Positions 48,217 to 61,159 of a stretch of 64,000 nt of DNA are shown here, piece by piece. The translations under genes were made by a program, and so were the position numbers. Origin of the DNA: Anagrus nilaparvatae (Eukaryota > Arthropoda > Insecta > Hymenoptera > Mymaridae); NCBI GenBank assembly GCA_022575985.1, contig JAKSXM010000156.1:620001-684000 (forward strand), written 5' to 3'. The notes under the pieces were generated by a model, which was not told where the DNA came from, made no database searches, and saw nothing but the letters and a program-made list of their open reading frames with translations. Position 1 is the stretch's first letter. Each line of letters starts with the position of its first letter.

Positions 48217-48461
48217 GGGTGCGTTCATAGTGAGTACAAGTGACCGGTCGATCGATCAACTGATACTATCAAGTGTACTAAAAATCGCATGGTTTTTTTT
48301 ACCCGGATAGACCTACAGCTTCCTGGGGCATCCAGAGGATCCAATCACGACCCAGACTCAAGATACGAGAAAATATTTTGTCAGCAGATCCCATCTAAAA
48401 CTGTTTTGATAACATCAGTTGATCGATTGACCGCTCACTTGTACTCACTATGAACGCGCCC
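48217..48461. mobile_element. Harbinger-type MITE with 48-bp inverted ends and TAA duplication
   Basis: It starts GGGTGCGTTCATAGTGAGTA and ends with the complement TACTCACTATGAACGCGCCC. The inverted ends continue to about 48 bp, including GATCGATCAACTGAT. TAA flanks both sides (48214-48216, 48462-48464). The 245-bp element is markedly less AT-rich than its surroundings and has no reading frame. High arm similarity suggests recent activity. Confidence 0.92.
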
Positions 48462-48464
48462 TAA

Positions 48465-51400
48465 CACAAGAGTTTAAAATATACAAACAATTGATATAAT
48501 AATAGATATTGAAAACAGTAATAAAAATAGTCTTGATGAAAATGCCGTTTTTTGCTTAAAATATATTGAATAGCGAAGAAAAAAAAATAGGGAGAAATCC
48601 CAAAAATTTATTTTGAACAGTAAAGGGGAAAATGGCAATTTTCATTAAGAAGAAATGAAAACAGAGTTAGTAACTGTAACGTCATCGGCCGTTCGGAAAT
48701 TTGTTCCCGTGTAGCGCAAAGCTTAGTGCCCTGTAAATTTTTTCAGTGTAATTAAATTCAAAATATTTCCAGATATTTTCTTTCACTGAGGAAATTTATA
48801 AGCACAACGGAAAATATTTTTCTAGCTTGCGAAATAGAACCTAAATTTTCATTTGCGAGAAAAACAATTTCATTTTTGGGTAATATAAAGCAACTAGAAA
48901 AAGTTAGGCAAGGTTTAAATTTTCACTTACGAGTTTTTTTTGGTCATTGGAAAATTCTATTTTATAAAATGGCAAAGAAAACTCAAGAGAGGAACATTTA
49001 ACCTTGATAGGATCAAACTAAGCCTAGATTCAAAATTCGGTTCATAGCAAATTTTAATATTTGAATGTTAAAACTGAACTTTGAAAAGGCAATGACATTT
49101 TGTAACTAGATTTTAATCATAGCATTAAGTTTTTAATTTGTTCGGAAAGAGATTTTTCATAAGGAAATTTTTATGAAAAATCAAGTCTTCGCAAAATTAG
49201 TCTTAAGTTTTATTTTCATGGATAAATTACTTTTGAAAAACTCGTGATTAGCTTAAAACCAAAAGAAAAAGGGTTTAAAAGTAATTTATTTGTGAAAAAC
49301 AAAGAAAATTAAGTTCAAGGTGAAATCAAAACAATGGGTTCAAAAACAAAAATATTTATTTAGTGACTTGTCAAATTTAATTTCTCACGTAAAATTCATT
49401 GATAAGAAAAATAAAGTACGAAGTGAAACCATTGTTTTGAAATATCACGTTTAGTCCACTCATTGATAAGAAAACAACATCTAATCTATGCGTGTAATGA
49501 GTCGACAAAAATATTCCCCTCTTATCAATTTTTTCAGGTGCTTAAATACTCGTGTTTTCGGCTAGGAAAGGCCTTCTCGAAGTACTTCTGAACCGGCTCA
49601 GAACGTTGCTCGCGTTAATAATGAAGAAAAAAAAGAAAGAAAAGAAAACTTTGAACTTAATTTTATTTTAAATTAATTATTTTAAAAAAGTGTTCATTAG
49701 TTTTAACTTCCTCATCTTAACAAAAATTTTGTAAATCTTAAAAGTTCTCTTTTTAGTTAAATAAATTCAATTTTTAAAAAAATATTTAAAGCATAATAAT
49801 TTTTTTTGAAATCCAGTTAATAAATTTTATTCATTCAATTTTATTTTGGACATCCAATTCAAATAAAAAGAAAAGTAAGGACACATTTTATTTTATTTAA
49901 GAAAAGTTGAATCAATGCATCATTTTGAGTAACTTTTCTGAAATACAAGCTAATTACAAGCCCTGGAAGACTTGTACAACCTTCCTAAAATCAGATTAAA
50001 ATTGTATACATCAGCTTAAAAACTGATTGTTACATAACTTATAAATTTCTCATCACGCCATTTACAATGAAAAGAAGTGAATTTGTAAGCGAACAGCAAT
50101 TTAAAACAGTAAATACACAACAATATAAACAGATTTATATCATGAAAACAGCACCAGCGATTGAAAAAAGGCTGTCACATCCTCGACCCATTAAAATAGA
50201 AAAAGGGATTTCTTAATAGGAATTCCTTGAGAAATAAATTAAAATAGAGCAGTGATGTGTCAGCATAATATGTAATTCTTAGTGATCTTTGTCAACAGAT
50301 ATTGAAAACAAAAATTAAAAAAGCAAAGAAATACAAAATAATAGAAAATTGAAGAAATTACAAGAAATAGATCTGAAGAATTGTTTCTAATTTTAAGTTC
50401 ATATATAATTTTACTTTAAAATCAAAACATGTTCTTTAAATAATTTTTATGTTTATACTTTAAATTTTGTATTAACTTATTTCAATCTTGTAACAATTAT
50501 GTATATAATTTGACAAGAATAAAATTACTACTTAACATTAATTTTGCAGAATTTCTATAAAATATGCAAAATCTCAAGTTATAAATAATGATATTTTCAA
50601 GTACCGTATTTTTAATCTAAAGTTACATCATTTGAAATAATAAAACGTCTTACATTTCTTCCTGTATTGAAATAAAAAAATTTTAGAATTTTAGTAAGAA
50701 TGCGTAAAAATCAAGATGTAAATAAGAAAAATTAACTTAATACAGTAACCTTACAACTTTTATAAGCTATTTTTCCCATATGAAAAAAGGACGTTTATCT
50801 ACTTATCATTCACTTCTTATCTCCTAGATTCATTAAATACATTTGATTAAAAATAATTTATAAAATAAACCAATGGCTTCTCTTAGAAAACAATTCATAA
50901 TACTATATTATTATCTCTGTAAATTTTTTTAAAATTTTCACTCATTTAAATATTTTATTTATTTCAAAGTACTAAAAAAATCAATTTGTTTACAATTATT
51001 GACATGATAAATTTACATTTATACATTGTTAGAAAAGCATAAAAAAAAGTTGTAATGCAAACAAAATGTAAGTAGGTTTAGTTTAAAAAATAAAATGTAA
51101 AAAATATTACATGTAAAATAACAATGTTCATGGTTATATTAAAACCTTGCACTGATATTTGAATTACACTTGACAAAAGTACATCAATTTTCTCTCACTT
51201 TATATTCTATTCATATTGTAAAAAATAATCAATTTATATATCCTAGATACACTTTGCTGTAAATGTACTATATGAGTATTTCCAGTTAAAATTAAAAAAT
51301 TAAAATGATAACAAAAAATTTGATCTCTTTTTCAAGGGGATCGATCTAGGGCATGATTGCATCTTATGTATAAGAATAGCATTTGTAGATTTCGTTAAAT

Positions 51401-54400
51401 TGTAACGATTTAAAGAATTTTGCATTACCAAAATTTTCTGATTATTATTAATGACTATTTATTATGAAGAGTTTGAAACTGGTAATTTGACACCATTATT
51501 TAAAATTCCATTCACATCAATACTTTTAGCAATGGATATTTCATCCTTTAAATTTTAGCTTCAAAATTTTACTTAGATTTTTAGTTTCTATTATATTATT
51601 TTTGATTTTTTTTTTTGACAATTCATCTGATTCTATCAAGGCATCCAATTTTATTAATTTATAAGTATTTCTTTCGTTGTTGTGAAGAAAGCCTGTAAAT
51701 TTATTAAAATATTGCCTGTGGAATAGCGTTAGCCTTACTGGTACCATGCAAGTCCACTCGAGCTGTCATAAGCATTGCAATTAAGAGTTCCAATTAAAAC
51801 TCGAACTTTTTTTACACGGATGGTTAATATAATTCAAAATTAAATATTTAAAAAGAATTTAGATTAAATTTAGTGTTTAAAAATGATGAAGGTGAAGTGC
51901 CAAATTTTTCGATCAGCGATCCAAAATCCTATGTGAACCAATTCTGGAGCTCAAATAGTGAATAGATAAAAAATATCCCTTTTTAACAGTAGTTTTTGCA
52001 AATTTATAGGTGTAGCCACAATTTATGATAAAAATGAAACCGATATTCGCGATCAGCGACCCGAAAAATCAAAATTAGTGATGGGCAGTAACATCTATGT
52101 AATATTTGCCACACAGTGGCTGGAAAATTCATTTACAACCATTGTCTATAAAAAAAAAGAATGTTCCAAATCGCAATTTACGTGTGATTTAGAACATTTT
52201 TGAGTTTTAGGAATCGGGATCGTAATACACTATTTTCAAGAGTAATTTTAAAAAACATAAACATTTTTTATGTTTCCTCCTATAATATAATAACTTTTGG
52301 CTCGTAAATTAAAATGAAAATAAGCAACATTTTGTATTTTTAACCTTATCAATAATTTTGTCTAAAATTGTCTCAATTTCAGCTATTAAAAGCTAAAATT
52401 TTCTTTAAATGAATGCATAAATATAAATAAAATAATAAATTTTATTGACACTCAATATATACAAATAATTCAAAAGGTTAAAATAATGTCTTAATTAAAT
52501 TAAATGCATAAAAATACATAATATTTTTTTAAATTAGTCACAAAATCAACACACACTTTGGGTCATCCATAATATGTAAACCTTGGCATAAATGTTTTTT
52601 AAAATATTATCTGATGCACGTTAAATTCCAATTACAAATTTATATACATATGTGTGTTATTGGTGGTAAAATCTACAATATTACTGTTTAATTTTTTTTT
52701 TTATTCTTGTTCATCTTTGACCTACTATTATTTAATTAAAATGAAAATAATTAATCAATTAACAATCCAGTTAAATTAAATGCTTTTTTATTTAATTGTT
52801 ATATCTTGAATTACATTCATCAGTCATTTAATTTTATTATAAACATTTTTATTTAAAATTATTTATTTTAAAATACAAAAGTGATAGATTTTCCTAAATT
52901 TAAGTCATTGTGATCTTGTGTAGGGACCAATCGAATAGCTAGACTTATAATTACCAAACTATTATAAATGAAACTTTTAAATAAAGCTTTTTTAACAATA
53001 GTTTTTACTTCAAAGGGGTAAACATAAATTTTTTGCTTTTATTTCAATTTATTTTGGTACTTTTAGTAATAAAAACTTTTTCAATCACTTTGACCACTAT
53101 ATGAAGTTAAAACAATTTATCCATTATATGAACCTTTCATAATTTTTTGAAGGTTATCTACCTCTTTTCGTGGTAATTTGATTTTGTATTTTTTAATTTT
53201 TCAACCCTTGAATGTTTAATTGTTTTAAATTTTTATATAGGGCTAAGGTGATTAAACAAGTAAGATATAAAGTTTTGATTACTAAAAGTTCAGAATAAAT
53301 AATGAAGAGGCAAAAATTTATATTTACAAACAAAAACAACCATTTTTAGTCCTAAAATTTTTTTTAAAAATTAAAAAACAAAAATTTAATTTCGAATTTT
53401 ATCAAAGTCCAGATTCCTAAAATTTCCAAAAAGTATTTGTTTTCTGGGTCACTGACAAGGTCACTGAACATGAATATGAAATTCGTTTTTATCGAAAATG
53501 GTCCAGTTGCTCACAATATTGGATTTTTTAGACTATTTTTTATTGTGTTATTCGAGGTGTTATTAAGATTTTTATCTTTAGTTTATGTTTGTTGAGCTCC
53601 TGAGCACAAATATATCATGCATCTTTATCTAAAAAAATCAGTGACAAAATTTTGTTGAGCATCAGCCATGTTATAAATTTAAGTTTTCTGCATAATACCA
53701 ATACAAGTTACAGTTTAAAATCCTACAGATAATAATGTGTTTTTGAAACACCAAACAAGTCAATAAGTTAATTCCAAAAAAGGGGGTAAAAAACAATAAA
53801 GAATATTATTTTTTATATCATCTTATAAACCTTATTTGCATGAAAGATATGTTATATTATTACAATGAATAGTATTCAAATAAGGTTGAATAGCAATGCA
53901 TTGGAAGAAAAGGAAGTAATAAGTATTTATGAATTAAAATTAAATTTTGTCCCTCAATTCACTTATAAATTTATTCTTCCTTTTCTGATGCTTAAGTATT
54001 AATTTCACGGCCAGTCATTAAATTTTATAGTAATACACTTTTTTTTAATTAGATAAAAATAATTTATTATTATTATTATTAAATTTTAATCATAATAAAT
54101 TTAAAAGTTAATTATAATTTTTTTAAAAATTCCTTTGAATAAAGACTAATTTTATTATTATGATTATTACATTTTTAATTTAATAATTTTTATTTTTTTT
54201 TATGAAAAATTAATAATATAGAACAACTACGCCTTATTAATTAGAGTTGTTTTGCTAATGTCATTGTAATATTAAGTTTTTTTTTCCTGAAAATAAATGT
54301 TATTGTAAAAATTTTTATCCTTATATCCTCAGAAATTAATTATTTTTTTGTTTTGTTTTTTTTAACTGCATAATAAACTTATAATTTAAAAATGAACATC

Positions 54401-55084
54401 ATTTTCAATAATATATTTTTGTGTTTGTGTGTGTGTTTATTTTAATTTTTTATTAACACATTAAATAGAAAAATAACAAGGACATTTTAATGAATTATTA
54501 TTAATTTTTTTTTTAAATCTGATATTTTATTTACATTATTTATTTATTGAATTAATTATTTATTAATTTAATTATGAAAGTTTAATTATTTAATTTATCA
54601 TGATTTTATATCTATTTTATTTTATTTTTTTCATGAACATTGTAGAATAAAAAAGAATTAAATCAATTATTTTATGTATATTTTTATTTTTTTTCAATTT
54701 TTAATCATTAAAAATCTATGATTTCTATTGTTGCTTTATTTGTTACACATTTTATTTTATTTGTCAAGATACTTTTGATAAATAATTAACATAAACAATA
54801 GATAATCAATTAAAAATATTTTTTTTCAATCAAGTAATTAATTTATTTTTAAACAATAGTATTTTTATATTTATTGATTTTGATATTTTAAAAATTTTAT
54901 AACAAAACTAGTTTTAAAAAACTAGTAAATTAGTTTTTAGTGTAAATTATATATTTCTTTAAAAACTGTGTGCAGTAAGTAAATAAAAATTTTAATAATT
55001 AAAAAAATTTACATTTTACCGGTATATTTTACACAAAATTATAGTAAATCAGTAAAAAGAACTATACTTACACTTTAAACTACT
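48465..55084. other. AT-rich region without a recognised gene
   Basis: No exon is firmly supported. A 68-codon frame at 51541-51747 (minus) is discussed as a finding. A short palindromic motif related to the 20779 element (AGAATGTTCCAAATCGCAAT) lies at about 52158. The last 1.5 kb before the MATH-BTB gene is extremely AT-rich, with a short TG run at 54420-54440. Part of it is likely the 3' UTR of that gene, which reads toward lower coordinates. Confidence 0.45.
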
Positions 55085-56299
55085 TCAATTATTTTGCAAT
55101 TTCTGAAAAAAATAATATTTGTTTAAATATTACTGCAGACTGTATTGTAAGCTATAAATTATTAAAATTATACATACCGCAGATTCTAAAATAGGCCAAA
55201 ATACGAGTTGATAAAGATTTGGATGTAATTGAAATGTTTTTTTAAATTCAGGATTCGAACACAAGCTTTCTTTGTTTTTAAGAATAAAGTCTGTAACTAA
55301 TTTTTTTAACAATTCTGAATCATTTTCATCAGCTATAACAGCTAATTTCATAATATTATCCATGTTAATATTTTCACACAAGCTAATTTCGCATTTGTGT
55401 TTAAGCCCTTGAATCCTATATTTATTTGCTGCAAATATTAGTTCATGGGCTATATTGTGTAAATTATCAACTTTTTTTGTATAAATAAAATGTAACAATT
55501 CTTGCATAACTTCATATGAAATATCTGTTATCACAATTGAACTTACACCTGTTTCATTACTAACATTTTTTTTAAAAATTGATGCAAATACTGGACTTGC
55601 CGCAGCTAAAAAACATTTGTGCGCTTTTAATTCCTTACCATTGACTGTTAAAGTAACATCGGTGAATTCATTATCTGTATAAAAGTTTTCATAAATGTCA
55701 AATTCATTAAATTTATCAAGTTGGTTATATAAATTTGCGTTTTTTGTTACACTCAAGTCCTTTATTGACTTATGGATTTGTAAAGTTTTTGATTCTGACT
55801 TAGAAGTAACACCCGCAACAAGAGAACAAAAAATTGTAAGAGTATCATCAGGTAATAAATTCTCTTTTCTTTTATAAAGTTCATCAATTTTTATAAAATT
55901 ATTTTTTCCCCAACCAAAACTTTTTTCATCAAAAGTTTTAGTCTTTTCTATTGTAACATTTTCATTATTTTTAGCTATGATAGCAATAAAAAATTTAACA
56001 GTCAAAGTAGCTGGTTCTTCAAATTCCTTAGTTAAGTATAAGCTTAAGAAATCTGCTACGTTTTCTGTTTCTCCATTAGGGAACAAAGTCAAATGCCATT
56101 TTATATTTTTGTTAATTGCCATACTAAAACTTGAACTATGTATACTTTCTTTATTTTTTTTACTTAATAAACTGTAATTACGAATTGTATAAATGAAACT
56201 AGCTTTATCTTCTTGTATTGACATTTCATTCCACTGTATTTCCGTTTCATAAACTCTATTCTTAGGTAATTTTGGTAATATTTCATTTTGGAAGCTCAT
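55085..56299 (-). CDS. MATH-BTB protein (SPOP / TDPOZ-like)
   Basis: Proteins of this type act as substrate adaptors of Cullin-3 ubiquitin ligases: MATH binds the substrate and BTB binds Cullin-3 (family knowledge). The main exon is 56299-55178. MATH spans about residues 28-160, with WHLTLFPNGE and the FGWGKNNFIKIDEL signature. BTB spans about 200-305, with FTDVTLTVNGKELKAHKCFL and AASPVFASIFK. A C-terminal 3-box/BACK-like part runs to FWPILESA at residue 374. There a strong donor GCG|GTATGTA (55177-55172) and a downstream acceptor TTTTTTTCAG (55103) predict an 18-base last exon (55102-55085, KLQNN-stop), giving 379 aa. Reading through instead adds 15 hydrophobic residues, which is less likely. 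Nearly intronless MATH-BTB genes are often lineage-specific, retrotransposed duplicates, so a one-to-one orthologue is uncertain. Confidence 0.9.
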
Positions 56300-57139
56300 A
56301 TTTTTGCTAAAATTAAATTAAACTTTCATGAAGATGAAATGATTTATAATTTTATTGTTATTTTTTTTACAACGTCTTACAAATGATCGTACAATGCAAT
56401 AAACGATATTTTAGGTTATGCTTAAAAATTTTCTTAATAATCTTCAATTTTACTTTTAATAATTCCTTAATTTTTTTTGGTGTTCAATTATACTAATAAA
56501 TATGCAGTAAAAAAATACAGTAAATGATTAATTAATTAATCAAAGATACGCAGAAAAGAACTTGAAGCGAAATTGCTGTGCCTGTGATTTAATTGTGCAC
56601 AATTGTTAAAAGGTAAGCGATCGATAATAATAATCGACGAAGGTGCATCTTTAATATCGAAATTGTATGCGATACTTCGATACTTTATTAATACCTCGAA
56701 GATTCAAATTTTAAATCTTAGGATATGTTTAAAATTTACAAAAATTATTTTAAATTGGTCAAATGTCTTAAGATCTATAATAGACAAATGCAAATTTTTA
56801 TTAAAATTCGAATTCAACTGATTTTTTTTCAACTTGAATAAATAATTAATTATTAATCAAATAAATCATGCAATTTATTTTTTATATGATTTATAAGTTT
56901 GAAATGAAGTACCAATTAATTGAAAAACAGGTTTACTATAATTATAATGATTTTATTAATATTGTGAAAAAAATCTTTAATTTTACTAAAAATTGGTACA
57001 TGTTTATTTATTTAATAATCCATAATTTTGAAAATTTGTAAAAATTTTGTAGTATTGAAAAAGTAAGTTCTAAAAAATGTTTAATGAAAATATATACCGA
57101 CTTTCTAAAAAATTAGAGTATTTTTTCCAAATTCAGGTC
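56300..57139. other. Upstream region of the MATH-BTB gene
   Basis: No further exon is obvious. The stretch 56540-56700 is slightly less AT-rich (CTTGAAGCGAAATTGCTGTG, GGTAAGCGATCGATAATAAT) and may hold the promoter. A 72-codon frame at 56603-56821 on the plus strand has no recognisable domain. Confidence 0.35.
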
Positions 57140-58410
57140 CAAACAAATTTTAAGAATATGAAAAAATATTAGACACGTATTTATTTATTTTTCAAAAAAA
57201 TAAAAATTAAAGTGTTGAAGTCACGCTTATCGTATAAAAAAACATTGTGACAATAGAGTGGACCTATTTTTGGACTTAGTAGAAAAACTTTGCTCCCCGG
57301 GTTTTTTTGTGAAGTTTTAGTCATAAAAAGTTCCCAGTTCCAAGGATTTTGCTTTAGCCCTGCAAAAACACGTGCCTGTAACCACATCAATTTTCCCATT
57401 TAAATAACATGGGAATTTTGAGTTTTTAGCTATACCAATTTTCACAAAAGTCAAAAAGCGTTTTAAAATGCTAATTTTTACTGGAAAACATACTTTTATA
57501 TGTTGTAAAGACTTACAAACCGCCCTGCATTCATTCCAAAGGGAATTTTGGGGCTAGAAACGCAAATTTACCGAGTCCCAATTTCAGGGTTTTCAAAAAA
57601 AGTCAATTATTATCATTATCTTTGAAAAGTAATATCTTAAAAACTAATTAAAGTAAAGAGACGAGTAAAAAATTTTTGGAAACTTGAAGCTTGTAAAAAA
57701 TTATTAAGGCCTTTAAAACTCAATTTCGTCAAAATTTACAATTTTGGCAGCAATTTAAATAAATTTAAAAATTGGTCATTTCGGGTCAAAAATTACCAGT
57801 AGGTTAATTGACTATAGCGCTAAGAGAAACAGTTATTAAAATATACGGCTTACGTCGTTTGAAAGGTGACACTTATACCAAAAAAAGTGAACCAACTAGA
57901 AGTGTTTTGGTTAATTTTTGAGGTTGTAGCTTTTTATCGAAAATTACCGAAAAACCCTGTTTTGTAAGATTGAGCAAACATGTAAATTTGCGTTTCTAGC
58001 CCCAAAATTCCCTTTGGAATGAATGCAGGGCGGTTTGTATGTCTTTACAACATATAAAAATATGTTTTCCAGTAAAAATCAGCATTTTAAAACGCTTTTT
58101 GGCTTTTGTGAAAATTTGTATAGCTAAAAACTCAAAATTCCCATGTTATTTAAATGGGAAAATTGATGTGGTTATAGGCACGTGTTTTTGCAAGGCTAAA
58201 GCAAAATTCTTGGAACTGGGAACTTTTTATGACCAAAACTTCACAAAAAAACCCGGGGAGCAAAGTTTTTCCACAAAGTCCAAAAATAGGTCCACTCTAT
58301 TGTGACAACCTCTGATTTTTGAAACCTCTAAAACTCCGTATTTTGCTTAATTTCAAAAAATAAAAATATATACGTGTCTAATATTTTTTTATGTAGTAAT
58401 TTCAGACTAA
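57140..58410. mobile_element. Foldback element, ~1.27 kb
   Basis: The left arm, about 57150-57570, is the inverse of 57980-58380. Matching blocks include ACACGTAT/ATACGTGT, AATAGAGTGGACCTATTTTT, GCTCCCCGGGTTTTTTTGTG, CACGTG, TTCCCATTTAAATAACATGG and CGCCCTGCATTCATTCCAAA. The axis is near 57775. The 400-bp spacer is homologous to the central region of the 42030-45867 element (GGCAGCAATTT, AGACGAGTAAAAA, GACACTTATACC). Arms and spacer thus have different histories: same core, different arms. Confidence 0.8.
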
Positions 58411-58439
58411 GCACAAAAATTATCAAAAATTTGACCCGT

Positions 58440-59011
58440 GCAAACCCCTTAGTGTATATAAATTAAGAAAAAAAACATACCGCTTTTAGGATGGGTGGGT
58501 GTTAAAGAAAAAAGTTACCTATTTTACATGAGGACGAGCATGAGGTTTGTATAATAGAAAGCGTTACGTTACAAAAATGAACAAGTATTTTATACAAGCA
58601 TTTTTAAACCAAACGTGACCTAAATTACCTAATTCAATGATCAGGTCTACAAACCGATTCTAAAATATTTTTTTGCACAATCTATGCCAAATTTTAGCTC
58701 CTGAAATTCAATTTTCTATTTTTTGTAATTTTTTTTCGTTTTATCGGCTATTTTTAAAAATGGGAGGTTTTAATTTTGGTGTTTAATTTCGTTGTGTTGA
58801 AAAAATTTTCTGCTCAAAACTATAAAGTTAATGATTTGCTGAAAGATTTAAAAATTGGCATTGAAGGTAATTATTAAATAATAATTATCGAAAATAACTG
58901 CTTTCTAGCTTAAGATATATTAGAAAAGTACTCCCAATCATGAATTTTTTTTTGTTATTAATGCGGTAGGTAGGGGGTAGAAAAAAATGTGACATGTGAT
59001 ATTACCCAGGA
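58440..59011. other. Spacer with no recognised gene
   Basis: Nothing beyond short AT-rich sequence and a slightly GC-richer patch at 58485-58640 (GGATGGGTGGGTGTT, CATGAGGACGAGCATGAGG) of unknown origin. Confidence 0.4.
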
Positions 59012-59158
59012 CAGGCGCGCACACAGAAAGGTGCGCTGGGGTAGGCTAATAATGATAAATTTTTTAAAATATATGAAAAAAATTATAATATTTGTAAAAA
59101 AGATGCCTTGAAAGGGTAGGCTACAGCCTAAGTAGCCTATAGCGTGTGTGCGCGCCTG
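59012..59158. mobile_element. hAT-like MITE, 147 bp
   Basis: The ends CAGGCGCGCACAC and the complement GTGTGCGCGCCTG are perfect 13-bp inverted repeats. Inner GTAGGCTA / TAGCCTA blocks also pair. CAGGA flanks both sides (59007-59011, 59159-59163). CAGG-type ends resemble hAT elements, but those make 8-bp duplications, so the class is unsettled. Its AT-rich core has no reading frame. Confidence 0.8.
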
Positions 59159-59163
59159 CAGGA

Positions 59164-61159
59164 TAATCGGGTACCTTAAAAACGAAAAAATTTGCGTTAC
59201 ATTTTTTTTGAACGACCTTAAAGCTGGAAAGTTTAATAGAAGTATATTTTTTTAAAAACTGTCAGGCAGAGTAAAAAATCCAAAAATAATAAGATATGTT
59301 TTCCTTTTAACGCGAACTTAGATTTTACTAACTATAAATTTAATGAAGATTTTTTAAGTGCGTTGTCTTAGTCAAATTCTAATTGAAAGATTCATTTAAG
59401 TATATGCATTTTTATACAATATTTAATTCTTATAAAAAAAACTTTGGGGCTTATCGGTTTTTTGCTTTTATTATCTTGATAGAGAATTTCAAGCATCTAT
59501 ATATTCATGAAAATACAATTCAAACAATTTCCAATTACTGCAATCGGAAAATTTCTTCCGCGTACCTAAATTTGGATAAAAATAATGATATTATAGAAAT
59601 TTGTACAAAATACTATAGTAATTAGAATCAAATACTTCAAAAATTTATGTAAAAATTCAACAAGAAATTACTTTTCAAGTATTCTAGCAGCTACAGGTAA
59701 TTATAAAAGCGCCAAAATCTTATAAATATATTTGATTTTTCTGCCAAAAGTGAAATTATTATTTGAAAAAAATTGTCCTTGAAAAAAATATTCGTAATAT
59801 TTTTTAAGGTAATTATTCATTAAATGAATACAAAGAATGAAGATATTAAATTACATATTTTAAAAGGATAAAAAATTTATATTATTTATACGTCAACAAT
59901 AAAATAAATTCATTACATAATAAGAAGCTTATAACATAATTTTTAAAATGTATATTATTTTTTTTAGCACGTTTATAATAGTCTTAACTATTTAAACGTA
60001 AAATAATTATTTAAATTTTCAAAAAAATAAAAAAAAGAAGTGAAAGTAAATATTTGTTATTATGATTAAGAAATTCTTACTATATTTATTAATAATAGCA
60101 ATACTATTTATTTTTAAATTTAAATGTGATCTTATATTAAATAAAAGAATCTTTTTAAGCGTGAAATTCTCTGAAACATTTTGATTTAAACGAATTAAGC
60201 AATGATTATTTTTGTAGTCTTTGAAAATTCAAAAAAGTATATCTTTTTATTTACTGTTTCACGCTATTTTGCCTTGATTGTATCATTTTCTTAAAAATCA
60301 CTCCTTTTTAGACTCAACGTGATTATTATTTTGAATTTTTTTTATGTTGAAAAACTATGAAGCAAACTTCAGAAACTATTGAAAATACCCTGCCAACTAG
60401 CTGGCACTGAGGTTCCTCAAACAATGGTCTTTAAACTTCAATATGCAATAAATATTATTGATTACAATCATGCAATTATACATACAATTTTCTTTTTTAC
60501 TAGGTAAAGTAGACCATTAAGATCATTTTGTTATTAAAGTAAAAATTCTAGCATCCATGGATTGATCGCGCCGGCGTTAATGGATTTTAAATCATTTTTG
60601 CATAATTAAAAAGAGATAAATATAAAAAAAGCTAATTTTATTATTTTTTTGTAAAATTTTATTAGAATATATAATATCCCTTAATAAAATTTGCTCGTAA
60701 AGGCTGTTATTATTTCAAAAAATTTTATCCCTTAATAATTAAAATATTGAACATGATTGAACATGATTTTTTTTTTTGTCAAAGAAATGGTTGGCAACTT
60801 AATTTTAAAATGGTTGGCATCTTAATTTTAAAATGCAAACATAACCATTTAATATTTTTAGGCTGTTTATTATTGTTTATAATTTCATTAACCTGCATAC
60901 ATAAATAAACATAGCAACGAGCAAAATAATCAGAGGAAGTCAAAAAGAGGCAAGATTTTCATCATTCTTTCTTGTGTGTTATAATTTATATCAAAATAAA
61001 AAAAAAATTGTGATCGGATACAAAAAATTACTATAAACTAAATTTATAAAATTTGTACTCTCGTTAAAATAAATTAGATATGTCCAATACGAAAAATAAA
61101 TTTGATGTTTTATGTATTTTTTTGTAAAGAAGATTTTGAAGAAAAAAATTTTCAAAAAA
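59164..61159. other. AT-rich spacer, no gene
   Basis: No exon recognised. At 60505-60540, TTTACTAGGTAAAGTAGACC and the following bases match 39690-39725, so part of this belongs to the same dispersed element as the 39-kb and 61-kb repeats. A phrase at 60410 (GGTTCCTCAAACAATGGT) matches the GGTTCCTC..ACCATTG block of that element. Confidence 0.4.
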
